Shown here: one piece after another, positions 19,379 through 28,858 of the stretch
How the letters are laid out: each line of letters begins with the position of its first letter
Numbering within the stretch: the first letter of the stretch is position 1
Source of the DNA: a virus
Reading direction: 5' to 3' (one strand)
DNA: 35,978 nucleotides
Virus record (IMG/VR): IMGVR_UViG_3300019886_000016
Location: 1-35,978 of that record
The notes under the pieces: generated by a model
Seen by the model: only the letters and a program-made list of their open reading frames with translations
Told to the model about the DNA's origin: nothing
The model's database searches: none
Program-made: the position numbers and the translations under genes

Positions 19379-19588
19379 AAAACTTCCTCTTTTTAAGAAG
19401 TATTATGCCTGAAACTTTAATTTTCATGCATGACTTTTTTAACTTTATTCTGTTGTTTTTTTGTTTCTTTTGCCATCATCAAACCTTTTCAGGGATTTTT
19501 ATGAAATTCAAATCTAATCTCGTTGGAATTACTTTAATCTTATTAATACCAATTCTTATTTTTTGGTATTTTATTTTAAATTTTTTTA
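19379..19588. other. AT-rich gap with a weak hairpin
   Basis: Between the tail-spike end and the endonuclease VII start. It holds AATACC/GGTATT arms (about 19547-19572) followed by T-rich sequence in the plus direction, possibly a terminator for the plus strand, and the short plus-strand frame at 19501. Otherwise nothing recognisable. Confidence 0.35.
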
Positions 19589-19605
19589 TTACCCTACTCT
19601 TGTAG
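19501..19605 (+). CDS. Possible 34-aa membrane peptide
   Basis: It reads MKFKSNLVGITLILLIPILI then FWYFILNFFITLLL, TAG. AGGGA precedes the ATG. It is a short basic start plus one long hydrophobic helix. Its end overlaps the tail-spike gene end antisense. The T-rich sequence alone could produce such a frame by chance. Confidence 0.35.
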   Translation: MKFKSNLVGITLILLIPILIFWYFILNFFITLLL

Positions 19606-22276
19606 CGCTTATTCTACCATATCCTTTTGGTGGTCCTGATGTATATGCAACTGCTGCGATTAGATAAACTGTTGTTGTTGCTGTAATTACCAACCTCCAA
19701 GGTGGTATTACCACAAAACCATCATACGTTCCCACTACACCATTCAATCCAAATATTGAGTTGTCACCTTCAGTTCCTAATGTTGCGCTTGTTGTATTTA
19801 CAGAGCCTTGAGTTGAAACAATTGTAGCTCCATTGTTATTAATGGAAATTAAACCAGAAACATCCCAAATACCAGCCGTTAAACTTATTGAAGTCAAATT
19901 TGTTGGAGTTGTTGACCCAGACATATTTACAGCTGATCCTATCGCAGTAACAGATTTTATTTGTTCTCCAATAAAACCAGCGGAAGGAGCTTGTGTTAAT
20001 CCCCCCTGCATTAATCCGCCTGTTTGACTAGTAGTATTAATCTTACTTGATGTCCCTTGGAAGATAATACCTACATAAATAAGCGTTCCAGCCCCTGTGA
20101 TAGCATTCGTGTTATTAGAAGTAACCACAGCGCTATATATAGAAAGCGTTGTGCTTATAGAGATAGCTGACGCTGTACCAGAACCAAAATTACAATAGTT
20201 AGCGTTAGAAGCTGTTGAACCGCCATGAATGATGCAAGTAGCGTTTATCGTTCCACACATAATGGTAAAGTGGCTAAGAGCTAAAACACCTGTTGACGAA
20301 CTTGTAATAGGATTCCCAATAATAGAATAAAAACCAAAAAAACTACCTGCTGAAACTGTGTTAGCCGTAGTTGAGTTCCCTGTATTAGAAAAATTACATT
20401 GATTGATAACTAACGATCCTGTTGAACTCATGCTAAATAAAGCGATACCAGTTGTGCCTAGGTTACCTTTGCAATTATAAATATTAATTGCAGATGAAGT
20501 ATTAGCGGCTGAAAAAGTAATTCCATTATTATTTGAACAATTTAAATAGCAAGTGTTTAAATTTATAATAGATGCTGCAGATCCACTCACAGTCAATAAT
20601 GCAGCTGAATTTGTTTGAAGGCGAACATTAGAAATTGTGACAGTTCCGGCAGCTGTTAATGTTGAATTTCCTATAATCGTAACATTTGGAGTATCTCCAG
20701 AAGTTGTAAGTGCGGTTATATTTACACCCACTTTTAGAGTTAAATCCTCAGTATAAGATCCATCAGTTATAAATACTGTATCACCAGATGATGCAGCTGT
20801 AATAGCTGCCTGAATTGTCGTATGTGTTCCTAAGTTTGCAGTAGCATTAACAACCCATTTTACTGTACCTGGCATATTAAGAGTAATTGTTGAACCAGAT
20901 CCTGTTGTCCAAGGAGAAAACCCTGTTAAAGCACTATTTGTGCCTAATATATTTAAATTCCCACTTGATGGTGTAGCTGTTCCAGAATTTTCTGTTGTAG
21001 TAATAGCGACAGTTCCTGTAGCAGAAACAAATCCGTTTGCATCAACAGAAAATTGAGCAGAATTAAAATTTGATAATCCAACTTTAGTAGAATCTGCAGA
21101 AGCTAGAGCTTGACTGCGTTGAGCATTTATAGTTAATGTACTTGCTGATCCAGCTGTTTTAAGTGGAGAAGTTCCTGCTACAACTGTTCCACCAATGATA
21201 TTCCAATTACCAGACGTAGGACTTAACGCACCGCCTGTATCTCCGGTAATTGTTTTACCTACTGTTGTTCCTCCTGTTACAGTCAAACTAATAGAATTTG
21301 ATCCTGGTGTGATAGTAATAGAATTATCAGAACTTGTTATAGATGCTGCTGCAGGCGCTCCAGCAGTTGATCCAATAATAAATTGTCCATCAGTAGCTAA
21401 AGCTGTTAATTGAGGCACTCCTGTAGTTGTTGTCGTAAGAACTGCTCTATTTGCTGTAGCTAATCCAGAAACAACATTTATTGAACTACTATATAAAATT
21501 TGACTTACTGTTGTAGTAGAAGGGTATGTAGCTGTTGAAAATACAGGATCAGCAGAAGATCCAGCACTTTGCAAAACTTGACCTGCTGTTGATGTAGGCC
21601 CAACTTTAGTAATTGTAGTAGTTCCAGCTCCAACAAGAAGAGCATGATTAGTTAAGCCTGTCAATTGCGTAGTTAAAGTACTCCCACTGCCTGAAGTTGT
21701 AATACTACCAGAACCTAAAAGATTCCAATTACCAGCTATAGGACTTAAAGCTCCTCCAGAATCTCCAGTAATTGTTTTACCTACTGATGTACCACCAGCT
21801 ACTTGTAGACTTAAAGTATTTGCACCTATCGTAAATGTAATGGAACTATCAGAACTGGTTAAAGTAGCAAAAGCGGGATCAGCTGTACTCGCTCCTATTA
21901 ATACTTGTCCGTTAGTTCCAACTGATAATTTTGTTATAGTTGCAGTTCCAGCACCAACTAATACAGAGTGATCTGTAAGTCCAGTTAGTTGAACGGTTTC
22001 AGTATTTGCAGTTCCAGAAACAGTAATACTCCCTGTCCCTAAAATATTAAAATTACCAGCCAATGGACTTTGAGCTCCTCCTGTATTACCTGTAATAGTT
22101 TCAATAACTGTACTTCCAGCAGTAACTGAAATTGTAGGATTTCCAGAAACACCATTTCCATTGGTTATTGTTACACCTGTTCCAGCTGTCAGAGTTCTTC
22201 CATTAAAAGCAGAAACTCCATCAAATGTGACAAAACCTGCTGTCTGTATATTCAAGGCATTTGCTGGAGTTGGCAT
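19589..22276 (-). CDS. Tail spike/receptor-binding protein with beta-helix
   Basis: This 895-aa protein has three parts. Residues about 1-430 are repeats of the type GKTITGDSGGALSPIAGNWN, TGLTNHALLVGAGTTTITK and TLTAGTGVTITNGNG. About 480-740 shows a pectin-lyase-like right-handed beta-helix (TIQAAITAASSGDTVFITDG, then Asn/Thr/Ser-rich turns). The last 120 residues (SISLTAGIWDVSGLISI … TTVYLIAAVAYTSG … GYGRISATRVG) form a C-terminal domain common at the tip of phage fibres. It probably binds, and may degrade, a surface glycan. AAAAGGA before the ATG. Confidence 0.88.
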   Translation of the reverse strand: MPTPANALNIQTAGFVTFDGVSAFNGRTLTAGTGVTITNGNGVSGNPTISVTAGSTVIETITGNTGGAQSPLAGNFNILGTGSITVSGTANTETVQLTGLTDHSVLVGAGTATITKLSVGTNGQVLIGASTADPAFATLTSSDSSITFTIGANTLSLQVAGGTSVGKTITGDSGGALSPIAGNWNLLGSGSITTSGSGSTLTTQLTGLTNHALLVGAGTTTITKVGPTSTAGQVLQSAGSSADPVFSTATYPSTTTVSQILYSSSINVVSGLATANRAVLTTTTTGVPQLTALATDGQFIIGSTAGAPAAASITSSDNSITITPGSNSISLTVTGGTTVGKTITGDTGGALSPTSGNWNIIGGTVVAGTSPLKTAGSASTLTINAQRSQALASADSTKVGLSNFNSAQFSVDANGFVSATGTVAITTTENSGTATPSSGNLNILGTNSALTGFSPWTTGSGSTITLNMPGTVKWVVNATANLGTHTTIQAAITAASSGDTVFITDGSYTEDLTLKVGVNITALTTSGDTPNVTIIGNSTLTAAGTVTISNVRLQTNSAALLTVSGSAASIINLNTCYLNCSNNNGITFSAANTSSAINIYNCKGNLGTTGIALFSMSSTGSLVINQCNFSNTGNSTTANTVSAGSFFGFYSIIGNPITSSSTGVLALSHFTIMCGTINATCIIHGGSTASNANYCNFGSGTASAISISTTLSIYSAVVTSNNTNAITGAGTLIYVGIIFQGTSSKINTTSQTGGLMQGGLTQAPSAGFIGEQIKSVTAIGSAVNMSGSTTPTNLTSISLTAGIWDVSGLISINNNGATIVSTQGSVNTTSATLGTEGDNSIFGLNGVVGTYDGFVVIPPWRLVITATTTVYLIAAVAYTSGPPKGYGRISATRVG

Positions 22277-22321
22277 GAATTTTCCTTTTTATAAATAGAT
22301 TCGCATTAATTAACCAACATC

Positions 22322-22825
22322 TCAATTAACTGTCCAAGTTCCTTCAACTGATAAACTATGCCATTCAGAGTCGGAAATTCTGTAAACTAACGTTATGGTT
22401 GAACCTTCTGAATTGCTTGTAACGTTTCCAGCAACTACAGATTGAGTGTTAGATAATTGAATTGTCTGTCCAGCATTAGCCTGAACAGTAACCACACTTG
22501 CACTGTCAACATAAATTATTATTGTTGCACCATTTGCAAGACCTACGGATGATGGAAGGTTTGCTGTTATAGTTCCAGTACAGAAATATCCATTTTGTGG
22601 AAGAGCATTAAATGTTACCGCCTCATCAGTCCAAACAAAACCGTCATTGATTACAGTAATTACAATTTCATTGGAGGCTCCTATTGATGTTGTAGACCCT
22701 ACTCCATGTACTTGTATTACATTAGCTGTAGGCACAGCACTGTTTCCATCGTCTAGTAAAAAACTCGTTGGAATATTGGGTGGAATTGGTCCCCCAGAAG
22801 TCAATGTTTTAGTAATTTGGCTCAA
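22322..22825 (-). CDS. Tail fibre/spike-associated protein
   Basis: The 167-aa protein starts MSQITKTLTSGGPIPPNIPT and is Gly/Ser/Thr/Val-rich. It has FLLDDGNSAVPTANVIQVHG, the hinge motif often found in fibre proteins of this type, and a beta-rich end (GSTITLVYRISDSEWHSLSV). It is likely a short fibre or adaptor acting with the large spike encoded next to it. Confidence 0.75.
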   Translation of the reverse strand: MSQITKTLTSGGPIPPNIPTSFLLDDGNSAVPTANVIQVHGVGSTTSIGASNEIVITVINDGFVWTDEAVTFNALPQNGYFCTGTITANLPSSVGLANGATIIIYVDSASVVTVQANAGQTIQLSNTQSVVAGNVTSNSEGSTITLVYRISDSEWHSLSVEGTWTVN

Positions 22826-22832
22826 TTTTTAC

Positions 22833-23150
22833 CTATTCTTTCATGTATGTATAAGCAATTGAAAAACTTCCATTAGCTGCACCATTTCCATAAAAACTTG
22901 TGCCTTTTGGAAATGTAAATAAATCATCATCTAAAATTAATGCTTCAGCGCCTGCAAATGTTTTCCATTGTGTTTTAGTTGTACCACCATCAAATGAAAT
23001 AGAAAGCACTACCGCAGTAGTGCTTTGATTATCTAGAATAAGTTTTACAGGTGCATGTAAAAGAGTACCAATCAAAACAGAACTTCCTGTCATAGCTGTA
23101 ATAAGTTCAGGCGCTGGTAAACTGACTTGATTATTCCAATAATTTGACAT
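22833..23150 (-). CDS. 105-aa hypothetical structural protein
   Basis: It starts MSNYWNNQVSLPAPELITAM and is beta-rich, with SISFDGGTTKTQWKTFAGAE and GTSFYGNGAANGSFSIAYTY. This resembles a small beta-sandwich decoration or base-plate protein. It sits among the fibre genes, 2 nt from the previous stop. Confidence 0.65.
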   Translation of the reverse strand: MSNYWNNQVSLPAPELITAMTGSSVLIGTLLHAPVKLILDNQSTTAVVLSISFDGGTTKTQWKTFAGAEALILDDDLFTFPKGTSFYGNGAANGSFSIAYTYMKE

Positions 23151-23152
23151 AA

Positions 23153-23356
23153 TTATTCCGTTTTAACTTCAGGTTGTGTTTCTTGTGGAGATTCTGAATT
23201 TTGAATCGCTTTAGCTTGTTCCTTTCTTCCTAATATAAATGCATTTATCTGACTATTTGCATCTAAAAGATCATCTAGAGGGGAATCTGGCAAACAAGAA
23301 AATTCATAATCTCTACCTTTTACTTCTACATGTAAAATTGATTTAATTTTTAGCAT
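23153..23356 (-). CDS. 67-aa hypothetical protein
   Basis: The start is put at MLKIKSILHVEVKGRDYEFS (AAAGGATTGG upstream); a longer frame runs through an inverted repeat. It contains LPDSPLDDLLDANSQINAFI and an acidic Gln/Glu tail. Small proteins like this next to fibre genes may be fibre chaperones, but nothing identifies one here. Confidence 0.6.
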   Translation of the reverse strand: MLKIKSILHVEVKGRDYEFSCLPDSPLDDLLDANSQINAFILGRKEQAKAIQNSESPQETQPEVKTE

Positions 23357-23373
23357 AGTTCCAATCCTTTTAA

Positions 23374-23415
23374 AATTTAGGTTAATGATAATATTTTTTA
23401 CCACTAACCTAAATT
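23374..23415. repeat. 11-bp perfect inverted repeat between fibre genes
   Basis: AATTTAGGTTA (23374-23384) and TAACCTAAATT (23405-23415) with a 20-nt loop containing TTTTTT. It lies just after the 738-aa fibre gene and may attenuate transcription or protect the mRNA end. Confidence 0.6.
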
Positions 23416-23436
23416 ATTTACTAGATTTCTCTAGGC

Positions 23437-25653
23437 TTAATTCATCACCCAGCCGATTACTTGTATGTTTGCTGTTGTTGTTGTTGCGCCTACTCCATTT
23501 GTAAAGGTCAAAGCTACAGTACCAGCACCAGGAACCACGCTCTTTAATGATACAGCAGAGCCTGTTGTTGCTCCTGACCATGAAAGCATGATATCTGTAT
23601 TTGCACCTGTTATAATGGTATTTGTAATTGTTAAAGTTTGATCGGCATTTGCTGCGATGCTAACACCACTAAATTCAACTTTAAAGTGTCTATTAGAAGC
23701 TGTTCGTGGACTTGCCCCCGCTGCTGTATCTGTTGGTGTGACAAGAATACCTCCAGCAAGAGAAGCAATATCAGGAATTGCAACACCACTTGATGTTACA
23801 CTTAAACCTCTTCCTGTTCCTGCTGAAGTATTAATTGTTAAACCTACAGCTGTACCAGATGCTAAAGTATTCACTTGTGGAGCATTAACAACTAAAGAAG
23901 AAGTTACTTGACCAATAGTGATTACATGAGCTGCAATACCTGTACCAAGATTTATAGCACCGGCTCTAGTAGCACCAGATGCCAAAATATTAACTGTTTG
24001 AGTACCAGCTGTGCCAGCTCCATTCATAATATTTAAAGTATTATTAGCTCCAGGAGTTGCACCATTAAGAATATTAACAACATTTGCAACTGTATTTGAA
24101 GCTGCATTATTAATAGCTACTGTTTGTCCAGCTGTTGAAAGACCAATAGAAATTAATCCTGTTCCTAACACTGTACCTAATGTATAAGTTGAAGTTACTG
24201 CACCATTAACAAGGAAATTATTTGTTCCTACTGATAAAGTCATTCCTGTTGTTGATGTGATGTTACCGATAGCGATTGTAGTAGCTGCTAGACCTGTAGC
24301 TAAAGATAAACTTTGAGTCGTTCCTGTTGAATTTCCTGTTAATACATTCACTGCATAAGTTCCAGCAGTCCCAATACCTGTCATTAAATTAAATGTTTGA
24401 GAAGCTCCAGGAGTTGCACCAGCTAAAACGTTAACAACATTAGTTCCAGCAATAGTTGCTGCACTAGAAATATTTACAATCTGTCCAGCAGTCGAAGCTC
24501 CTAATGTAATAGCTCCAGTTTGTGTAGCCGAACCAATAGCCATTGTTGCGCCAGCTGTTGCTGTCGATAATGTGAAATTACCTGCTGAACCAACAATAAT
24601 ACCAATAGCACCTGCTGAAGCTCCACCAATTGTAGTAGCTGCACCACCTGAATTATTAATTAATGTTGTCCCAACTACTGTAAGACCAGCAACTGTAAGA
24701 GTACCACTTGCTATAGTTGCTCCACCATTAAAGGTAGCTAAACCTGTGAATGTAGAAGTTGAGGAAACAGCAAGAGTTGTCAAAGAAGATAGACCAGAAA
24801 CACCTAATGTGCCTGTTATAACTGTATTTCCACTATTGACAACACCAAGAGTAGATGTCCCTGTTACGCCAAGAGTTGTAGAAAACGCACCAGATGTTGC
24901 ACTTAATGCTGCTATTGTCGAAGCTCCTGTAACATTTAAAGTAGTAGAAAATGCGCCAGATGTTGCACTTAATGCTGCTATTGTCGAAGCTCCTGTTACT
25001 GCAAGAGTTGTACTAAAAGTTCCCGATGTAGCGCTCAAAGCGGCTAGAGTTGTTGCACCTGTAACGCCTAAAGTTGTTCCAACTGTCACTGCTCCGGCAG
25101 CAGCTAAAAGTCCTGATGCTGCAAGTGTTGTAAAAGCTCCAGAACCTGCAGAACCATTACCAATTGGAAGAGAAGCAGCATTAGATAAGGCAGACGCAAG
25201 AGAAGCTGGGTTGATTGCATGATTATCAGTTAAGAGTCCTGCTTGAGCTTGTGCATTTGTTGCTAGGAAAACATAACCTTGTTGAGCTGTTGTAGCAGGA
25301 ACTCCAGCACCTACAACGACAGCAGCAAGAGCGGTAGCTACATCGTTTGCTGAAGAAACATAATCAGCACTTGGAGCACCTCCAGATTCTGTTTGTGATA
25401 ATGTAGCTAAATAAACAATACCAGGAGAAGTTGTAGTAGCTAATCCATTACCTCCAGAAATCCATTGAGGAACACCTGAAACATATCCAACTAATTCGAA
25501 TGAGGTTAATGCTGTTTTGTTAACCCATTGATATCCGATTTCATACTTATCTTGCGCTGTGGGATCTCTAGTCGCTATAATAGTAGGAAATAGTGAACCG
25601 CCTTGAGGAGAATCTCCATACATAAATGGACTTGGTACAAATGGACTTGTCAT
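23437..25653 (-). CDS. Large repetitive tail fibre protein
   Basis: The 738-aa protein begins with a virion-attachment type N-terminus (DPTAQDKYEIGYQWVNKT, about 30-47). An Ala/Thr/Gly/Ser-rich shaft of at least four copies of a 22-aa unit (TTLxVTGASTIAALSATSG) and looser repeats follows. The C-terminal beta domain ends in QVIGWVMN. The repeats are close copies at DNA level, including a 41-bp perfect direct repeat. The composition fits a trimeric fibre shaft. It lacks a recognised enzymatic domain, unlike the spike downstream. Confidence 0.85.
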   Translation of the reverse strand: MTSPFVPSPFMYGDSPQGGSLFPTIIATRDPTAQDKYEIGYQWVNKTALTSFELVGYVSGVPQWISGGNGLATTTSPGIVYLATLSQTESGGAPSADYVSSANDVATALAAVVVGAGVPATTAQQGYVFLATNAQAQAGLLTDNHAINPASLASALSNAASLPIGNGSAGSGAFTTLAASGLLAAAGAVTVGTTLGVTGATTLAALSATSGTFSTTLAVTGASTIAALSATSGAFSTTLNVTGASTIAALSATSGAFSTTLGVTGTSTLGVVNSGNTVITGTLGVSGLSSLTTLAVSSTSTFTGLATFNGGATIASGTLTVAGLTVVGTTLINNSGGAATTIGGASAGAIGIIVGSAGNFTLSTATAGATMAIGSATQTGAITLGASTAGQIVNISSAATIAGTNVVNVLAGATPGASQTFNLMTGIGTAGTYAVNVLTGNSTGTTQSLSLATGLAATTIAIGNITSTTGMTLSVGTNNFLVNGAVTSTYTLGTVLGTGLISIGLSTAGQTVAINNAASNTVANVVNILNGATPGANNTLNIMNGAGTAGTQTVNILASGATRAGAINLGTGIAAHVITIGQVTSSLVVNAPQVNTLASGTAVGLTINTSAGTGRGLSVTSSGVAIPDIASLAGGILVTPTDTAAGASPRTASNRHFKVEFSGVSIAANADQTLTITNTIITGANTDIMLSWSGATTGSAVSLKSVVPGAGTVALTFTNGVGATTTTANIQVIGWVMN
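24890..24996. repeat. 41-bp perfect direct repeat in the fibre gene
   Basis: The same 41 bp occur at 24890-24930 and 24956-24996 (66-bp period, 22 codons). Further, more diverged copies lie on both sides. In-frame gain or loss of units by recombination is expected. Confidence 0.85.
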
Positions 25654-25682
25654 ATAAAACCTCTTGTTATGTTGAGATCAAC

Positions 25683-25688
25683 TTGACA
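25683..25688 (+). promoter_or_regulatory. Consensus -35 element (TTGACA) before the HTH gene
   Basis: A perfect TTGACA lies in the divergent gap between the fibre gene and the plus-strand HTH gene; AT-rich TTTAAA/AAAACA sequence lies at the -10 distance without a clear TATAAT. Probable promoter for the two-gene plus-strand island. Confidence 0.4.
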
Positions 25689-25736
25689 GAATGTAATTAA
25701 AATTTAAAACATCTAGATTACACAAGGTTCATCATT

Positions 25737-25946
25737 ATGATACACTCTGAATTCTTGACTATTAAGGAAACTGCTGTCATATTTTCCGTTCATCCTATTA
25801 CAATTCGAAGAGCTATTAAAAAAAAGTTTTTAATAGCTATTAGGATAGGAAATGGTGCAAGAAGTCCATACAGAATATCTAGAAAGTCAATTGAAGCTAT
25901 ACACGAATCAATCATAAAAGACTTGGCAAGCAAAGCAGGGAAATAA
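25737..25946 (+). CDS. Excisionase-like helix-turn-helix protein
   Basis: The 69-aa protein reads LTIKETAVIFSVHPITIRRA and then RIGNGARSPYRISRKSIEAI. This is the HTH_17/MerR-type pattern of excisionases and small regulators: helix-turn-helix, then a basic wing. No integrase is seen, so a regulatory role is more likely than excision. It is followed by a membrane-protein gene on the same transcript. Confidence 0.75.
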   Translation: MIHSEFLTIKETAVIFSVHPITIRRAIKKKFLIAIRIGNGARSPYRISRKSIEAIHESIIKDLASKAGK

Positions 25947-25947
25947 A

Positions 25948-26115
25948 ATGGAAATCATAAATTTTGTTGAGAAGTTAAATTGGCAAACCATTATAGCTAT
26001 GTTTGCAGTAGTTTGGTATTTTACTCATGATTTAAAAATAGCTATGGAAAAACAATCGGCCCGAACAGATCGTCTTTACGAAATGTTTGTAGATTTGCTA
26101 AAGGAAAGAAAATAA
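25948..26115 (+). CDS. 55-aa single-pass membrane protein
   Basis: It reads MEIINFVEKLNWQTIIAMFA, VVWYF, then a charged helix ending QSARTDRLYEMFVDLLKERK. One transmembrane segment (about 13-26) and a cytoplasmic coiled-coil tail. It is 1 nt after the HTH stop. The design fits a holin-like or exclusion protein, but no function is demonstrated; it ends exactly where the convergent gene ends. Confidence 0.6.
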   Translation: MEIINFVEKLNWQTIIAMFAVVWYFTHDLKIAMEKQSARTDRLYEMFVDLLKERK

Positions 26116-26202
26116 TCACTTCTTCTTAGACTTTTTCTTTCCATGAGCTTGCAAGAATCTTAAAAGTGTTGCAAGTTCATCTTTTTCTTTTTTAGGTTTC
26201 AT
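26116..26202 (-). CDS. 28-aa basic peptide
   Basis: It reads MKPKKEKDELATLLRFLQAH, GKKKSKKK. The start overlaps the stop of the large upstream gene (ATGA), and both genes end in lysine runs. Coupling supports it; function unknown. Confidence 0.45.
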   Translation of the reverse strand: MKPKKEKDELATLLRFLQAHGKKKSKKK

Positions 26203-27452
26203 TTCTTTTTCTTCTTTTTAGAATTGATAGCAGGCTCATAGGCTGAATAAATTGGCTCATGAGTCTCTTCATACTCATTACCCTTTCCTCCGCGTTCTGA
26301 TTGCAGTTTGCGAATTAATTTAGATAATGCTGCACCAATAGGAGATTTACTACCAGCTTTCCATGCCCCAATAAAATTAGAACCTGATGTTTTACGAGTT
26401 GATAAAATATCCGTTAATAAAGCCGCATCTTCTGGTGATATGTTGCCATATTTATAAAGCTTTCCAGTATGTGGTAAGAAAGTAAGCGAATTATCTGTTG
26501 GATTATATCCAGCCCATTGAACCATGCGTGAAACGTCTTCGCCAGTTTCTTTTTCAATACCACTGATAAGATCATCATAAAGCTCAGATAATTCTTTCTC
26601 TGGTAATGGAGAAGCTTCTAAATCTTCTTCATTTACCTTATGAAGTTTTCCGTTTACCTCAACTAATCCTTTACCATTCCGTAGCTCTTTTAACTCACCT
26701 ATCCCATTTGGAGAGCTTACAACGCTATTCTTTTCGATCTTAGGAGATTCAATAGGCTTCTCAATTTCTTCAGTCTTGACTTCTTCTTGAGGCAATTTTG
26801 CATATTCTTCAATATTTTTCAAAAGCTCAGGATCAATCTTAGCACCTAGCTTTCCTTTCTTATTCATATTGGTAGAAACAAGCGCAGCAATACCTTCAGG
26901 GGATGTTCCACGTTTTAAGTGATCTTTCACGACATCTAAAACGCCTACTTTTTCAAGATATTCTTTAGGATTAGAAATTACTTCAGGTTGTGGTATTTCG
27001 TTTGCTTGTGATATATTTCCTAATTCGGAACTAATAAGAGGTTGAGATGGTTGTTGCTGTTGCATTTGCGGTAGGGATTGGCCTATCACGTTTGGTATCG
27101 TGGATTCTAGGGTTGTAGGCAATGCGCGTTTCAAAGCTGAAGCAGCCATCGGAGCTGCTAAACTGGTCGCAGCAAGAGCACCAGCCTTTAAAGAATTCTT
27201 ATCAATCTCTTCACGCCTACCGATATCTCTTTGACGAGTTTGTTGAAACTCGGTTGCCGGTTCTGTGCGTTGTTGTGTCTGCAATTGGTCTTTATTACCT
27301 GACAGAAATTTTAATACCTGGTCTACGGTAAAACCACCAGATAAAGCACTCTTTATTTTATCAGAATGCTCAGGGAATTTTTTTAGGATAAAATCAATTA
27401 CTTGCTTACTTGAAAAACCTCTAGATAATGCTGAAGCTATTTGAGGAATCAT
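26199..27452 (-). CDS. Putative internal/ejection protein with a KTSC-like domain
   Basis: The 417-aa protein has two similar N-terminal repeats (ALSRGFSSKQVIDFILKKFP and ALSGGFTVDQVLKFLSG), an Ala-rich hydrophobic patch at about 90-110 (AGALAATSLAAPMAASAL), a Gln/Pro linker, and a C-terminal domain (MVQWAGYNPTDNSLTFLPHT … YKYGNISPEDAALLTDIL … SGSNFIGAWKAGS) resembling the KTSC fold. It ends in a lysine run. With its two neighbours it fits the ejected virion proteins of podoviruses. Start overlaps the previous stop (TAATG). Confidence 0.65.
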   Translation of the reverse strand: MIPQIASALSRGFSSKQVIDFILKKFPEHSDKIKSALSGGFTVDQVLKFLSGNKDQLQTQQRTEPATEFQQTRQRDIGRREEIDKNSLKAGALAATSLAAPMAASALKRALPTTLESTIPNVIGQSLPQMQQQQPSQPLISSELGNISQANEIPQPEVISNPKEYLEKVGVLDVVKDHLKRGTSPEGIAALVSTNMNKKGKLGAKIDPELLKNIEEYAKLPQEEVKTEEIEKPIESPKIEKNSVVSSPNGIGELKELRNGKGLVEVNGKLHKVNEEDLEASPLPEKELSELYDDLISGIEKETGEDVSRMVQWAGYNPTDNSLTFLPHTGKLYKYGNISPEDAALLTDILSTRKTSGSNFIGAWKAGSKSPIGAALSKLIRKLQSERGGKGNEYEETHEPIYSAYEPAINSKKKKKK

Positions 27453-28858
27453 TAACGACCTATAAAGTTTAATCCATGCAAAATTTTATCAAGGAAACGC
27501 AAAGGAGGTGTATCTAGAATTCCTATTTGTTTTCTTTGATCATCTGTCAATTCGAAACCTTCAGATTCTAATTCATTAATAGCATCTCTAAATACTCTAT
27601 GATCATAATTTTTATCTTCAAACACTTTTCTAGCTAATGGAAGACTGAAATTAGGATTAGCTTCTTTTAATTCTCTAAGACCTGATTTTACTTCTTCTCT
27701 ATGTTTTGGAGAATATTGCTTTGGCATGGTTATAGATGTTACTCTGCCTCCAGTTGCATCTTCAGGTCTTTGAAATCCCGATGCCTTTGGAACCTTGTTT
27801 AAGGTAATTAATTCCCTTTCACTCAATGGATTCACAATAGCATCCGTTTCTTCAGGATAATAGCCTAATTCAGAAACTAAATTTCTTGCTGTATCGTAAA
27901 GTCCCATATCTAAGAGAGGTTTAAGTTTAATTCTTAAATCAGCTGAAGCCTGTTCTAAATTCTTATAAGTTCCTTCCTGCTTTCTTTTGAAGGAGTTTTG
28001 AGTTCTAGGAGCTGAAAGATCTGTTTTTATAGTTGAAATCTGATCGCTGAAATTTTTAGCTTTTACAGCTAAAGAACGATCAATTTCAGCTTCGCTTTTA
28101 CCCTTTTTAGCTTCTTCTTCTCCAAATTTCTTAAAAACAGCTTCAATTTCTGGAGTAGCATTGGGATAAACTTTTTTTAATTCTTGTACAGCCTTATCTC
28201 CATAATTCTTTTGAGCTATCACTTGCTGCTTTAATTCATCATCTACAGCTTTATTATGAACTTTCTTGTCTTCTTCTAGAGAATTTATTTCTGCCATTGC
28301 TTCAGAAAGAGTTGTAGGAATTCCAGCCGCTTTTCTTTCTGCTTGTAAATTTTTTGCAGCAGATGGTTTTTCATTTGGAGCTAATAAAGGTAACTTTTGT
28401 CCTGTTGTAGCTTCTTGAGGAATATGCCCAGGTCCACCAGCAGGACCTTGATTTGTAGGAAAAAATCTATTTTCTCCAAATTGACGATCTGGCAATTGTT
28501 GCCTTTGCGCCATTGGTTCAATATCTCCCCTATTTCTTTGATTATCTATTTCACCAGGCAAAGGTGTTTTAGGACCTCTATTGGCCTCAACGTTTCTTAA
28601 AAGCTCTGGCAATACTTGTGCCATATATCTTTCGCTTCCTGGAATACCTGCACCAGCTTGTAAAGTAGAAAGGATAATATCCAAATTAGAAGCGTTAGGA
28701 TTATTAGCTACATCTTTAATTCCAGATAAACTTCTTTGAAGAGCCTCTCTATTAGATCTCTGAGATGCAGCTTGTGGTAAAGTTTCTGATAATCCTCTAC
28801 CTATAGAATTGCTAATAGCTTCCCAAGGTGAACGCTCTGTAGGTAAAATAGAAACCAT
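27452..28858 (-). CDS. Putative internal virion/ejection protein
   Basis: The 468-aa protein starts MVSILPTERSPWEAISNSIG. It has a long helical middle with coiled-coil tendency (about 185-330), a Pro/Gly/Gln-rich disordered segment at about 95-170, and no enzymatic motif. It lies between two other putative ejection proteins and is coupled by TAATG on both sides. Podovirus ejection proteins are large, helical and poorly conserved, consistent with this. Confidence 0.65.
   Translation of the reverse strand: MVSILPTERSPWEAISNSIGRGLSETLPQAASQRSNREALQRSLSGIKDVANNPNASNLDIILSTLQAGAGIPGSERYMAQVLPELLRNVEANRGPKTPLPGEIDNQRNRGDIEPMAQRQQLPDRQFGENRFFPTNQGPAGGPGHIPQEATTGQKLPLLAPNEKPSAAKNLQAERKAAGIPTTLSEAMAEINSLEEDKKVHNKAVDDELKQQVIAQKNYGDKAVQELKKVYPNATPEIEAVFKKFGEEEAKKGKSEAEIDRSLAVKAKNFSDQISTIKTDLSAPRTQNSFKRKQEGTYKNLEQASADLRIKLKPLLDMGLYDTARNLVSELGYYPEETDAIVNPLSERELITLNKVPKASGFQRPEDATGGRVTSITMPKQYSPKHREEVKSGLRELKEANPNFSLPLARKVFEDKNYDHRVFRDAINELESEGFELTDDQRKQIGILDTPPLRFLDKILHGLNFIGR

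Noticed and set aside
24572-25222. 216-codon plus-strand frame opposite the fibre gene
   Set aside because: It is a Val/Pro/Ala-rich mirror of the repetitive fibre codons, has no ribosome site and breaks where the repeats end.
25737-25946. Excisionase implying an integrated prophage
   Set aside because: The HTH is compatible with an excisionase, but no integrase or att-like sequence was found; it is kept as a generic HTH protein.
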